The position numbers were made by a program, and so were the translations under genes. This document shows positions 50,852-60,386 of a DNA stretch of 64,000 bases, in pieces (positions within the stretch are counted from its first letter, which is position 1; each line of letters opens with the position of its first letter). The notes under the pieces are model-generated. The model saw only the letters and a program-made list of their open reading frames with translations, was not told the DNA's origin and did not search any database. The DNA lies in the NCBI RefSeq assembly GCF_026683955.1, contig NZ_CP113343.1:1364001-1428000 (forward strand), given 5' to 3'. The DNA comes from Arthrobacter sp. MMS18-M83. Its GTDB lineage: Bacteria; Actinomycetota; Actinomycetes; Actinomycetales; Micrococcaceae.

Positions 50852-51639
50852 TATTTTCCGCCTTCCAGCGCGTTCTGGTGGGCGGCTGGGACCAGCTCGC
50901 CCGGGATGGTGTCCGGCATGGGACCGAATGCTTCCCGCGCCGCTGCTGCCACAGCACGCCCCATGACGCGGTTCCCGACTCCGCCCACCACGGCTCCCAC
51001 GCCGAAAGGCAGCGCGCGGCCGAGGAAAGCGGCGCCTTGGCGCCTGACGAGCCGCTTGAGGAAGGCGCGCTGGATGGCGTCGCGAACCACTCCGAATCCT
51101 CCGCCGGGCAGCTTCTTGGTGAGTGTCTTGCCCCAGGCCTGGGTCACGCCTTTGCCTTTACCAAGCGATTGTCCGCTGAGCGCACCCAGCAGGGCGGTGC
51201 CCTCCTCGCCGAGCATGATGGCCATGACCATGGTGCGGGCACGGTCCGGATCGGTCAGGCGGATGCCGTGGAGTTCCGCCAGGGAGGCGGCGTAAAGCGC
51301 GGTGCCTTCCAGGAAGCCGATAGTTGCCACCGCGGACAGGCCCAGTGAGGCTGCCGTACCGATGCCGGGCACGACGGCGGTTGCCCCCACGGCGGCACCC
51401 CCGCCAGTGACCGCGGCGAGGTAGTCGCGCTCCAGTTTGGCGGCCAGCTGCGCCGCGGTGGCCTGCGGGTGCTTGCGCTGCAGACGGCGCAGGTTCGCCA
51501 AGACAAGGGGACGCTGCACCTCGACGGCGCGAAGCAGCACATTGTGGACACCGGGCTTGGCTTTGCCGTTGGCGTCGAACACGGCGTTATGGGCGGTTTC
51601 CTGCGCAATCTTCACTGCTGGATTGGGTCGCTTGGCCAT
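50851..51639 (-). CDS. EcsC-like protein of unknown function
   Basis: 262 residues. A hydrophobic central part (GGGAAVGATAVVPGIGTAASLGLSAVATIGFLEGTALYAASLAELHGI, ~77-124) and two Gly-rich hydrophobic stretches near the C terminus (PFGVGAVVGGVGNRVMG) suggest membrane association. The layout resembles the EcsC family. It lies first in the transcript that continues into pxpABC with a one-base overlap, so it is co-translated with 5-oxoprolinase. A functional link is suggested but not known. Confidence 0.7.
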   Translation of the reverse strand: MAKRPNPAVKIAQETAHNAVFDANGKAKPGVHNVLLRAVEVQRPLVLANLRRLQRKHPQATAAQLAAKLERDYLAAVTGGGAAVGATAVVPGIGTAASLGLSAVATIGFLEGTALYAASLAELHGIRLTDPDRARTMVMAIMLGEEGTALLGALSGQSLGKGKGVTQAWGKTLTKKLPGGGFGVVRDAIQRAFLKRLVRRQGAAFLGRALPFGVGAVVGGVGNRVMGRAVAAAAREAFGPMPDTIPGELVPAAHQNALEGGK

Positions 51640-51772
51640 TCTTCACCTCTGCATTCAGCCGTTGGATTCTTGCGGTAGTTCCTTGGCCTAGCCTAGGCCA
51701 CGCATCCCCTCCCCGGCGTAGACTTTAAGGCGTTCGCGGGAACAGTCCACCGAAGGACAGGAAGTATCCGGA

Positions 51773-51919
51773 ATGAAGAAGTCAGCAGATCCGAACGACG
51801 TCCGCCACCACAGCGACGCCCCTGCCGAAGGGGAAACGGAGGGCTGGGTGTCCCACGATACCGGCCTTCATAGCCAGGAACCTGCCGAAGGGCCGGATAC
51901 TGACGACGCCCCGGCGTAA
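51773..51919 (+). CDS. Small acidic protein (48 aa)
   Basis: 48 residues (MKKSADPNDVRHHSDAPAEG...), strongly acidic and hydrophilic with two copies of a PAEG(E/P) motif, probably disordered. GGAAG lies 6-7 nt upstream of the ATG. It diverges from the EcsC-like gene and precedes the AlkD-like gene by 32 nt. I do not recognise it, but the start signal and composition support a real gene. Confidence 0.55.
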   Translation: MKKSADPNDVRHHSDAPAEGETEGWVSHDTGLHSQEPAEGPDTDDAPA

Positions 51920-51951
51920 CCGCGTTCAGCCCGCGAAATCCGGGGCGCAAA

Positions 51952-52665
51952 ATGGTTTCGCACGGAGTGCTCGTCTCTCCGGGGGATACCCAACCGGGAC
52001 AATTGTTGGCGCGTGTCCTTGAGGAACTGCGCGCTTTGGAGAAGCACGACGCCGCGAGCTTCCGTGCCGTCCGCCGCAAAGTCTCCGCAGAAATCTCCAC
52101 TTTGGACGCCGCCGTCGTCTTCGGTCTCGCCGAAGGCCTAGTGGAAGCCGGCTTTGAGTGGGAGGGATGGGAGTTCATCAATGCCCATCGGGCGGCTTTC
52201 GCCGAACTCACGGCGGCCCGGCTTGAACACCTAGGAGAAGGCATCGCCACTTGGGGCCAGGCCGATGCCTTCGCCACCGTCTTGGTGGGACCCGCGTGGC
52301 GCGAAGGGCTCATCTCGGACGCCGATGTCGACCGCTGGGCACGTAGCCCGGACCATTGGTGGCGGCGCCTAGCGCTTGTTTCCACCACTGTGCTCAACAC
52401 CAGGTCGCGGTGGGGAACCGGTGATACGCAACGCACGCTCGCCGTCGTCGGCATCTTGATCAATGATCGCGACGACCCAGTGGTCAAGGCGGTCAGCTGG
52501 GCGTTGCGGTCCTTGGTGCCGTGGGATCCGCGCGCCGTCCGAACCTTCCTGGAATCGCATGAGACCGAGCTCGCCGCCCGAGTGAAGCGCGAGGTGCGGA
52601 CCAAGCTCGAGACTGGACTGAAATCGCGCCGGCGCAGCGTCCATGGCACTGATCTTTCCAAATGA
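51952..52665 (+). CDS. AlkD-like DNA alkylation repair family protein
   Basis: 237 residues, all-helical HEAT-like repeats typical of AlkD: WARSPDHWWRRLALVSTTVL (~126-145) and DPVVKAVSWALRSLVPWDPRAVRTFLESH (~180-208). True AlkD enzymes remove bulky or charged alkylated bases. The Trp-rich DHWWRR segment fits this fold. Some members lack activity, so glycosylase function is probable only. It may be co-transcribed with the small acidic gene upstream. Confidence 0.78.
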   Translation: MVSHGVLVSPGDTQPGQLLARVLEELRALEKHDAASFRAVRRKVSAEISTLDAAVVFGLAEGLVEAGFEWEGWEFINAHRAAFAELTAARLEHLGEGIATWGQADAFATVLVGPAWREGLISDADVDRWARSPDHWWRRLALVSTTVLNTRSRWGTGDTQRTLAVVGILINDRDDPVVKAVSWALRSLVPWDPRAVRTFLESHETELAARVKREVRTKLETGLKSRRRSVHGTDLSK

Positions 52666-52759
52666 AGCGTCCACTGTTCCGTGACCGGTTGGTGGGCCCA
52701 CTCCGGCGAGGGCCCCGGCCTGAGCTTGCGAAGGGTGGGAGCCGGAGGGGATGGCGGCC

Positions 52760-54028
52760 ATGCATATAGCCTTCATCTGTTTGCCGGCGTCGGGCCATGT
52801 GAACCCGACCTTGCCAGTGGTTGCAGAGCTGGTCCAGCGTGGCCACCGGGTCACCTATGCCACGTCGCCGAAGTACGCGAAGGCGGTTGAATCTGCCGGC
52901 GCCGCATTCTTTCCCAGCGGAGAAGATCTTGCGACGTTCCTCCCCCGACGCGTAGGTTCCGCTGATGACGGTCCGGCACCGTCACCCATGGCGGGGATGT
53001 TTGCCGGAATGGGGTCCGGGATGATGTCGGGACTGCTGGAGCGGATTCTTGAGGGCGCGAAGAAGGAATTCCCCACGCTGCTGGCCCGCCTCGAGGAGGA
53101 CCCGCCCGACGGGGTCTGCTACGACTCCATGACCTTGTCGGGCAAGATGGCGGCCGCGAAGCTGGCCTTGCCAGATATTGCGTTGCTTCCGAGCTATGCC
53201 ACCAATGAGCATTTCTCGATGAGGGACCTTATGCCGGCTCCGCCGTCGGCTGACATGCTCGAAGCCTGGAAACAGGTGGGCCAGCGGATCCATGATTTCG
53301 CCGCCGAACAGGGGGTGGGCCATCTGCAATTCATGGGAGGTCCCCCTGCATCGTTGAACATCTCCTTCATCCCGAGGGAATTCCAGCCCTCGGGAGAGAC
53401 TTTCGATGCCAGGTTCCACTTCGTGGGCCCCTGCCTCGGTCCGCGGGGAAACGAGGAGGCCTGGCGGCCCCGGGCCGAGGACTCGCCGCTGCTGTTTGTC
53501 TCATTGGGCACCACCCCGTTGAATGACCGGCCGGATTTTTTCAGGATGTGCATCGAAGGATTTGCGGGCACCCCATGGCAGGTAGCCATGGCGATCGGAG
53601 ACCGGGTCGAGAAGTCCGAGCTTGGGGATATCCCGGAAAACTTTGAGGTACGGCCCGTCTTTCCGCAGTTGCAAGTCCTGAGCCATGCCAACGCATTCCT
53701 CTCCCACACCGGGATGAATTCGACCATGGAGGCGCTGTACTTTGCGGTGCCGTTGGTGGCCTTCCCGCTGCAGCCGGAACAGCAGGCCAACGCGCGCCGG
53801 GTGGAGGACTTGGGACTCGGCCGCCGCCTCCCTCTTGAAGGGCTTACTCCCGAACTGATTCGGGAAACGGTCATTGAAGTCAGCGAGGATCCGGCGATTC
53901 GGGGCAACCTCGACGCAATGGGGGCGCGCGTCCGCGGTTCCGGAGGAGCACCCGCAGCTGCCGACGCAATCGAGGACTTCCTGCGCGGCCCCGCGGTCCG
54001 CCTTCCGGCGTCGCCCAGCCCTGTGTAG
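52760..54028 (+). CDS. MGT-type (macrolide/UDP) glycosyltransferase
   Basis: About 422 residues, GT1 family. The N terminus MHIAFICLPASGHVNPTLPVVAELVQRGHRVTYAT is the acceptor-domain start, and LSHTGMNSTMEALYFAVPLVAFPLQPEQQANARRVEDLGLG (~314-354) is the nucleotide-sugar binding signature. Such enzymes glycosylate macrolides, flavonoids or other small molecules. ATG 52760 gives the standard start; ATG 52751 is too close to GGAGG. No biosynthetic cluster surrounds it, so a detoxifying role is plausible. Confidence 0.9.
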   Translation: MHIAFICLPASGHVNPTLPVVAELVQRGHRVTYATSPKYAKAVESAGAAFFPSGEDLATFLPRRVGSADDGPAPSPMAGMFAGMGSGMMSGLLERILEGAKKEFPTLLARLEEDPPDGVCYDSMTLSGKMAAAKLALPDIALLPSYATNEHFSMRDLMPAPPSADMLEAWKQVGQRIHDFAAEQGVGHLQFMGGPPASLNISFIPREFQPSGETFDARFHFVGPCLGPRGNEEAWRPRAEDSPLLFVSLGTTPLNDRPDFFRMCIEGFAGTPWQVAMAIGDRVEKSELGDIPENFEVRPVFPQLQVLSHANAFLSHTGMNSTMEALYFAVPLVAFPLQPEQQANARRVEDLGLGRRLPLEGLTPELIRETVIEVSEDPAIRGNLDAMGARVRGSGGAPAAADAIEDFLRGPAVRLPASPSPV

Positions 54029-54075
54029 CGTGTAGCCAACACCCGCGCAACGCACGCCAGGAAGGACACCCTCAC

Positions 54076-54408
54076 ATGGCCGCTGGATCCAAGGAAGACC
54101 CCTGGACGCTCACCACACCGCCCGGTTCCTCCGACTACACGATGTATCGGGATGAGGCGGGAGACCCGCCGGCACTCGTCTGCCAAGTGGGCTCCACCAC
54201 CCTCAAATACCATTTGAGCGCCATCGAAGACCTGCATGCGTGGCTACTCCAGCAAGGAGATTGGGTGCCACTCGGGGCCGCCGACGAGAACAAGCCTGCC
54301 GCGGAAGGCCGTTTTGGCATGTACATGCCACCGCTCCTGGAGGCTCTTGGCCTCGCCGAACTGACCCATGAGAAACGGAACAACAGCATGCGGGGCATAG
54401 CACGTTAG
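54076..54408 (+). CDS. Conserved small protein of unknown function (110 aa)
   Basis: 110 residues, hydrophilic: DPWTLTTPPGSSDYTMYRD (~8-26), then a helical part (SAIEDLHAWLLQQGDWVPLGAADE) and a C-terminal ELTHEKRNNSMRGIAR. No membrane segment. GGAAGGA lies 13 nt upstream of the ATG. It resembles small conserved actinobacterial proteins, but I cannot name a function. The following 54409-54620 shows no gene. Confidence 0.7.
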   Translation: MAAGSKEDPWTLTTPPGSSDYTMYRDEAGDPPALVCQVGSTTLKYHLSAIEDLHAWLLQQGDWVPLGAADENKPAAEGRFGMYMPPLLEALGLAELTHEKRNNSMRGIAR

Positions 54409-54620
54409 TAGGGAGCAACTCAGGCGGGGTTCGACGACGGCGCAGGGCCGCCGTCGTCGTGCACGCTCCCAGGCTATGTCGCCGAGTGAGCTCCCGGCGA
54501 ATCATCCGTTGCGATAGCCCCGCGCGATCAGCTTTCCGCCGAGCCTGCTTCGCAGAGGACCCGCCCGACGGGTACCCCAGCATGTGGCCTTCCGAACGCG
54601 CGGCTTGGCCGCAGTTTGGC

Positions 54621-56166
54621 TCACCTGAGCACCCCTTGGGAGGTGGGCGTGAAAACGTTTTGTACGTTGCTGAACTGATCGTTTGTAAGGATTCCCTGGG
54701 TCATGACGGGGTTGAGGATCTGACCTGTGAAGCCCTCTCCGAGACGCACAGCCCCGGAAGTGGAGGGAAGGCGGCTTTGGGTCGAGGTTGCGGCCGTGGT
54801 CCAGGTTGTAGTGGTACCTCCCGAGGTCACGGTAATGCGCAACTGTTGGTTGACCTTGTCATAAACAGCGCAAATGAACATCCAGGCATTGTCCGACTGT
54901 GGCCAGGTCTGGACCTGTTCCAGCGTGTTGGCCGTGGTCCAGGTATCCAGTTCGGGCGAGCCCTTTGGATCCAGCCGCAGTGCCCCGCCCAGGGCCCCGC
55001 TATCGGCAACCTGCGCTATCAGCGACTGGGTTGTTCCACCTGCTATTTTTGCGGGGCAGAACCATCCTGAGACGCTGAAGCTCTCCACCGTATTCACTGC
55101 GGGCGACGCCGTCTCCCCGAACTGGCCTGGTGCCCCATTCAGTTGAAGGGCATTCATCTTGGTACTCCCGGGGTACCCCGAGCTCACATCTCCCTGACAA
55201 GAACCGGTGGCAATGGGCGTGCCGCGGGTTTGGGTAGCAACAGGCACCCAACTCCCTCCGCTCGGTGCGGTGATCGGCAGCACGGTAGTGGGAGTGGGCA
55301 TGGCGTTTGCCACGCTGAACCGGTAGGAGGTCGGATAACTAACATTGCCGGCGTAGTCGAACGCCCAAACGCTGATAAAAGTGAAGTAATCAACAGATCC
55401 CACCGTCGCTGTCGCTTTCCGTCCATCGGCCGGACAGACCACCACAAATTGCGCGACCCGTGGGGTATCGCAGCTGACGTTGACTGGGTATGAGGAGACC
55501 GGAGCGCTGGAAACCGAGTAAATAAAGCCCTTCGCCGGATACGTGCCCGGCTCATTGATAGTGAACTCGTATTGACCGACACCAACAGTCCCTCCGCCAT
55601 TGACCGTACCCCAGTCACTCCCAGCGAAGGTCGTGATGGTCGTGGGCGGCGTGATGACCGGCGTCGCCGGCGGCATGAGTTGGCCCATGAAGCAGCCCGA
55701 AACATCCGCAATCAGGTCGGTGGAACCGCCGGACCGGTTGAACAACGTCACCTTCCCGTCAGCGCCCACCGGCACCGTCACAGAATTCGCCACCGTCTGA
55801 CCAACACCAAAATTCACATTCGACGCATTCGGACGCTCAGTCCCGGAAGCAAACGCACTGGTGAACCCGAACGACCGCGGCCCCGTCACCGTCAACCTGG
55901 AACGACACAGGCGCATCAGCACCCACAGCCGAACCGCCACGGGTATCCAGGGCGCGGAACGGTGAAAGCGACACAAATGTGCCAGGGTCCACCGGTTCCG
56001 TTGGACCGCGCATTGCAACAGATGCCGGGGAATTCTCTGGAACGTGAGCGGAAGCTGGGAGAGCTGAAATCCCGATGGAGGCGAGCAGTCCAAGCAGGAC
56101 AGCGAAAACAGCCAAGAACTTTAATCCGCGCACGCGCAAGAGACCCCCAATTTGCCCCGACGGCAT
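54621..56166 (-). pseudogene. Disrupted secreted protein with LamG-type C-terminal domain
   Basis: Two frames make up one broken gene. The first (56166 to ~55880) has a signal peptide (LKFLAVFAVLLGLLASIGISALPASAH) and VSLSPFRALDTRGGSAVGADAPVSFQV. The second (~55885 to 54621) continues TVTGPRSFGFTSAFASGTERP, NASNVNFGVGQTVANSVTVPVG, Ig-like segments and a concanavalin/LamG-like end (SFSVSGWFCPAKIAGGTTQ). Proteins of this kind usually have some 20 residues between SFQV and the LTVT segment. The join here is direct and out of frame, pointing to a small deletion of roughly 60-75 bp rather than a one-base error. A sequencing error or functional frameshifting is less likely. Confidence 0.7.
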
Positions 56167-56257
56167 GGATCACCGTCATTTTTGCGACAATTTACCAGAA
56201 TCGAGTTCGATCCATCCCTGCACTCTCTGGACTGTGCGCTGCTGCGCCATTTGGAAT

Positions 56258-57031
56258 TCAGCCGTTGGGATAGGCCTGCGCGATCAGCTTCCCGCGGAGC
56301 ACAGCCATCTGGGCGTACATGTCGTGGACCAGGTAGAGATCACGACGCCGGGTCCACGACTGGCCGGACTCGGGATCGTAGGTGCCCGGCATGTCGATGT
56401 CCTCGGGAGCGAAAGCGTCCATGCCGCGATCCCGGGTCGTCTGGACACAGCGCTTGATATGGTCCCGGAATCCGACGACCCCGGCGATCCCGGCGGGAAG
56501 GCCTGCACGCCGGCTCTTGACCTGGGCGGCGACCCCGTCCGTGCTCAGGTAGACGATGGTTCCATCAGCCGAAATGACCGGCTCAATCGAGGTGACATCG
56601 CTCATGTGGTACTTGGAGTCGAGGAACCGGGCGATTTCCCACTGGGCGTAGACCGGAACGTTGCGTTGAGCCCGCAGTTTGGCCACGGTGTCCGCAAGGG
56701 CTTCGTTGACGGGACCCGGCTCGTAAAGCACCCGGCTGGGATCTCCGCCACCTGCCGGCCGACGGTTGCCGAAGCCATAGGCAATGATGAAGTCGATGCC
56801 GTCCACGGGCTTGGTGGGCGGATGCCAGTTGAACCCGATGTCCTCAATGTGAGGCTCCATGATCGCCGCGGTGGCCCGGTCGTCTAGCTCACGTTCCAGC
56901 GCGGCCAACATGGTCCGCGTGAGCTTGGCATCCTTTTCTTGCTCGGAAGAGTCCGCGAGGGCGGGGGCAGCGCTGATCAGGGGTGCTGCGGCGGTCAGCA
57001 AGGCAGCGGAGGCAAATGTCCGTCGATCCAT
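56258..57031 (-). CDS. Exported protein of unknown function with Tat-like signal
   Basis: 257 residues. MDRRTFASAALLTAAAPLISAAPALADS is a signal peptide with a twin-arginine-like start and an Ala-x-Ala cleavage site near 26. The mature part is helical and globular, with DFIIAYGFGNRRP (~84-96) and ALADTVAKLRAQRNVPVYAQWE (~112-133), which slightly recalls the DUF218/SanA fold. I am not confident in that. ATG 57031 has AAAGGA about 10 nt upstream. Confidence 0.75.
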   Translation of the reverse strand: MDRRTFASAALLTAAAPLISAAPALADSSEQEKDAKLTRTMLAALERELDDRATAAIMEPHIEDIGFNWHPPTKPVDGIDFIIAYGFGNRRPAGGGDPSRVLYEPGPVNEALADTVAKLRAQRNVPVYAQWEIARFLDSKYHMSDVTSIEPVISADGTIVYLSTDGVAAQVKSRRAGLPAGIAGVVGFRDHIKRCVQTTRDRGMDAFAPEDIDMPGTYDPESGQSWTRRRDLYLVHDMYAQMAVLRGKLIAQAYPNG

Positions 57032-57191
57032 GGGAGGGGTCCTTTCCAGAGAGGTCCCCGGAACCGTATCGACGTCCCGTGAATCAGGAATGAACCACTC
57101 ACGAATAGCGATCCACATCAATGCCATCAGAACTGCTCCAAGTAACCGCCGTTTCCAGCCTGAAAACGGCGGTTACGGAGCAATTGATGGG

Positions 57192-59591
57192 CTAAACCCG
57201 CGCGCCTCCGATCACAGGGAGTCCCGCCGTCGGGAAGAGGCTCGGGAAGACCGACGGCGCAGGGACCGGCACCGCGTCGAGCGGCACGGTGACGCTTTCG
57301 ACGCCGACGACGACCCGCTGCCCGCGCACGCTGAGCTCCAAAGGTGCGGGGACCTCCAAAGGCGCGGCACCGGCGTCGGGCGCTGAACCTGAATCCGCAA
57401 CCAGCGCAAGGCTGATGGACCCCGGGCGCAGCTCGACGGACAACAGCCGTCCACGGATCTTGAGCCGGAAGGACAGGCTGTCCCACTCGGCTGGCAGCCG
57501 CGGATCGAAGTGCAGGACCTGGCCCTGGTCCCGCATGCCCGCGAAACCGCACACCAAGGAACTCCAGATGCCACCGGTGGACGCAATGTGCACGCCGTCG
57601 ACCGTGTTGTGGTGTGTGTTGTCCAGGTCGATGAACAAGGCCTCGGTGAAGTGCTTGAGCGCGACGTCGGAATAGCCCACCTCGGCCGCCATGATGCCCT
57701 GCACGCAGGCGGACAAAGTGGAGTCGCCGGTGGTGATCGGATCGTAGAAGTCGAAGGCGCGCTGCTTTTCCTCGGCCGTGAAGTCCTGCCATTGAAGAAA
57801 CATCGCCAGCACGGTGTCCGCCTGCTTGAGGACTTGGTGCCGGTAGATCACCAGCGGGTGGAAGTTGAGCAGCAGCGGGTACTTGGACCGCGGCGTGGAC
57901 CAGTCCCACGGCTCCAGGGTCATGAAGTCGTTGTCCTGGCTGTAGATCTCCATGTGCGGATCGTAGGGAAGGGACATGCGAGCGGCGGCCTGTTGCCACA
58001 CCATCCGCTCGGTTTCCGGGACGTCAGGATGTTCCAGGGCCGCGGCAGCACGCAGGTTAAAGCGGGCCATGACGTTGGTGTAGAGGTTGTCGTTGACCAC
58101 AGCCGTGTACTCATCCGGGCCGGTGACGCCGTGGATGTGGAACATCCCGTCCTTGCCGAAGAAGCCCAGCGAAGCCCACATGCGTGCCGTCTCGATCAAC
58201 AGGTCGGCGCCCACCTCGGTGCGGAAGCCGGCGTCGCCACTGGCCCATTGGTAGCGGTTGGCGGCGAAGGAGATGGCGGCGGCGATGTGGAACTGCGCGG
58301 TGCCGGCGGCGTAGTAGGCGCTGGCCTCGAGCCCGTTGATGGTGCGCCACGGGAAGAGAGCTCCGTCCACGCTCAGTTCCTTGGCCCGGATCCGGGCGTC
58401 GGGCAGCATGGCATGGCGCGACTCCAGGACCTGCCGGGCAGCTGACGGGTTGGTGTACGTCAGATACGGCAGCAGGTACACCTCCTGGTCCCAGAAGTAA
58501 TGACCTTCGTAGCCGGAGCCGCTGACTCCCTTGGCGGGGATGCCCGCGACGCCGGCACGCGCGGTGGCCTGGGCAAGCTGGAACAAGCTCCAGCGCACGG
58601 CCTGCTGCAGTTCGGGCTGGCCACCAATAGTGATGTCCGCGGTAGACCAGTAGTCGCGGTAGTGCGCAGCGCCTTCGGCCAGGATCGTGTTGAACGGCAC
58701 GAGCCCCAGTTCAGCATCCGATGCCAGCATCTCGCCTGGCTCTGCCACGCTTGCGTCTGCGCCGTTCACGACGTAGCTGACGATCTTCTCCAGGCGGAAG
58801 GTCTCGCCCTCGCTCACTGCCATGACGTAACGGACCGTGGACTCGTCCTCCCCCACCACGGTTTCGAACGGTTGGCCTTCTGCGGAGATCCAGTGGTCCA
58901 CGGCCATGCCGATGCGCTGCCGGGATTCCGCGGTTTCCCACGCCAGGCGCAGGGAACCGTCCGAACCCTGGAGGTGGAGCGGGCGCAATACCCGGCCGGC
59001 GTGGCGGCCTGCGCGGCGGGGGTCGTGGGCCGAGTGGTCGTCCACAGGCTGGTCCTGCCGGTTGATCACCAAGGACGTGATGTCCGCAGACACCAGGCGG
59101 TCCGCGGAGAGGCTCAGCTCGATGCCAAGGGAACCCCTGGATTCGATCCCGACGGCGCGACGCTCCACCGTGGTGACGGTGGCCCCGGAACGGCATTCCC
59201 AAGTGATGCCGCATTCGTACACGCCCGTGGCGAAGTCGATGCTGCGCCGGTAGTTCTGCACCGTGGACTCGGCGAGGCTCAGTTGCTCACCGTCGACCAC
59301 AACGTTGAAGTTGTTGGCATCGGGAACGTAGACAATCCTTTGTCCGGTGCGCGCGAAGCCGTAGGCGTTCTCGGCGTGCTTGATATCCCAGGTTTCGTGG
59401 AAACCGTTGATGAACGTGCCGGGGAGTCCGGCGTCCGCCCCCGCCCAGTGGGCGCCGCGGATGCCCAGGTGGCCGTTGCCGAGGCTGAAAAGGGTTTCGA
59501 GCGTGCCGGCGTCACCGGGAACGTGGATGCTCTCCACGAGCTTCCACGGTTCACAAGGGAAGCGCAGCCGATCAGAGCTGATGAGTGCCAT
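57192..59591 (-). CDS. GH65 family disaccharide phosphorylase
   Basis: 799 residues, the length of maltose/trehalose/kojibiose phosphorylases. The catalytic acid Glu lies in HGVTGPDEYTAVVNDN (~485), and the phosphate-binding part is HIASTGGIWSSLVCGFAG (~660-677). It splits an alpha-linked disaccharide with phosphate to beta-glucose 1-phosphate and a sugar. The next gene encodes beta-phosphoglucomutase, which fits this product exactly. ATG 59591 starts the N-terminal domain (MALISSDRLRFPCEPWKLVES). The disaccharide (maltose, trehalose, nigerose or kojibiose) is not decided by what I can see. Confidence 0.93.
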   Translation of the reverse strand: MALISSDRLRFPCEPWKLVESIHVPGDAGTLETLFSLGNGHLGIRGAHWAGADAGLPGTFINGFHETWDIKHAENAYGFARTGQRIVYVPDANNFNVVVDGEQLSLAESTVQNYRRSIDFATGVYECGITWECRSGATVTTVERRAVGIESRGSLGIELSLSADRLVSADITSLVINRQDQPVDDHSAHDPRRAGRHAGRVLRPLHLQGSDGSLRLAWETAESRQRIGMAVDHWISAEGQPFETVVGEDESTVRYVMAVSEGETFRLEKIVSYVVNGADASVAEPGEMLASDAELGLVPFNTILAEGAAHYRDYWSTADITIGGQPELQQAVRWSLFQLAQATARAGVAGIPAKGVSGSGYEGHYFWDQEVYLLPYLTYTNPSAARQVLESRHAMLPDARIRAKELSVDGALFPWRTINGLEASAYYAAGTAQFHIAAAISFAANRYQWASGDAGFRTEVGADLLIETARMWASLGFFGKDGMFHIHGVTGPDEYTAVVNDNLYTNVMARFNLRAAAALEHPDVPETERMVWQQAAARMSLPYDPHMEIYSQDNDFMTLEPWDWSTPRSKYPLLLNFHPLVIYRHQVLKQADTVLAMFLQWQDFTAEEKQRAFDFYDPITTGDSTLSACVQGIMAAEVGYSDVALKHFTEALFIDLDNTHHNTVDGVHIASTGGIWSSLVCGFAGMRDQGQVLHFDPRLPAEWDSLSFRLKIRGRLLSVELRPGSISLALVADSGSAPDAGAAPLEVPAPLELSVRGQRVVVGVESVTVPLDAVPVPAPSVFPSLFPTAGLPVIGGARV

Positions 59592-59631
59592 GGACTGTTG
59601 GGTTCCTTCTGTTTCTGGGGAAACGGCTTGG

Positions 59632-60369
59632 TTAGAGGAGATCGTCGAGGTCGTCGACCACGAACGTTGCACCGGCGTCGAGCAGGGTCTGGTGGCCGGC
59701 CCCGCGGTCCACCCCGATCACCGCGCGGAAGTTACCGGCGCTGCCGGCCTGCACGCCGGACACTGCGTCCTCGACGACCACGCAGCCCGCGGCGGGAACG
59801 TCCAGCAGCGCGGCGGCGTAACGGAAAGTGGCGGGGTCCGGCTTGCCGGGAAGCCCGACGGCGGCCGCCACCTGGCCGTCGACCACCACTGGGAAGTAGC
59901 CATCCAGTCCGGCCGCCTTCAGGACGGCGGGCGCGTTCCGGGATGAGGATACGACGGCGAGCTTGAGTCCCAGCTCCAATGCGGCGTGGATGAAGCGGAC
60001 GGAGCCCGCGTAGGGCTCGACGCCGCGCGAATCCACGATCTCGTTGAAGATTCGGTTCTTGCGGTTGCCCAGGCCCTGCACGCTGGTGTTGGCGGGATCG
60101 TCGTCGGTGGGTCCTTCCGGCAAGCTGATTCCACGGGAGGTGAGGAAATCCCGAACACCGTCGAAGCGCGGCTTGCCATCGATGTGGTCGAAGTAGTCAC
60201 TCTCCTGGTAGGCGTCCGGGTGGCCGGCTTCCGTCAGGTAGCCGTCGAAGAGCTCCTGCCAGGCCTGTTCATGCACGACGGCGGTGGGCGTCAGCACGCC
60301 GTCGAGGTCGAAAAGGAGCGCGGCAGCGCCGGTCCAGGCAGTTTTCTGGGTTGCTCGGGTATCAGTCAT
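59632..60369 (-). CDS. Beta-phosphoglucomutase (HAD family)
   Basis: 245 residues, HAD hydrolase with DLDGVLTPTA (~21-30, nucleophile and acid/base Asp), AVVSSSRNAPAVL (~138-150), GKPDPATF (~174-181) and VVVEDAVSGVQAG (~196-208). It converts beta-glucose 1-phosphate to glucose 6-phosphate. Third position in DGVLTPTA is Pro where many have Asp; this is seen in the longer trehalose/maltose-linked class. It lies between the LacI and GH65 genes in one operon. Confidence 0.92.
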   Translation of the reverse strand: MTDTRATQKTAWTGAAALLFDLDGVLTPTAVVHEQAWQELFDGYLTEAGHPDAYQESDYFDHIDGKPRFDGVRDFLTSRGISLPEGPTDDDPANTSVQGLGNRKNRIFNEIVDSRGVEPYAGSVRFIHAALELGLKLAVVSSSRNAPAVLKAAGLDGYFPVVVDGQVAAAVGLPGKPDPATFRYAAALLDVPAAGCVVVEDAVSGVQAGSAGNFRAVIGVDRGAGHQTLLDAGATFVVDDLDDLL

Positions 60370-60386
60370 GGTGTGCAGTGGTCCGT

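Noticed and set aside
54409..54620. Possible gene between the 110-aa protein and the pseudogene
   Set aside because: Frames here are short, lack start signals and match nothing I recognise.
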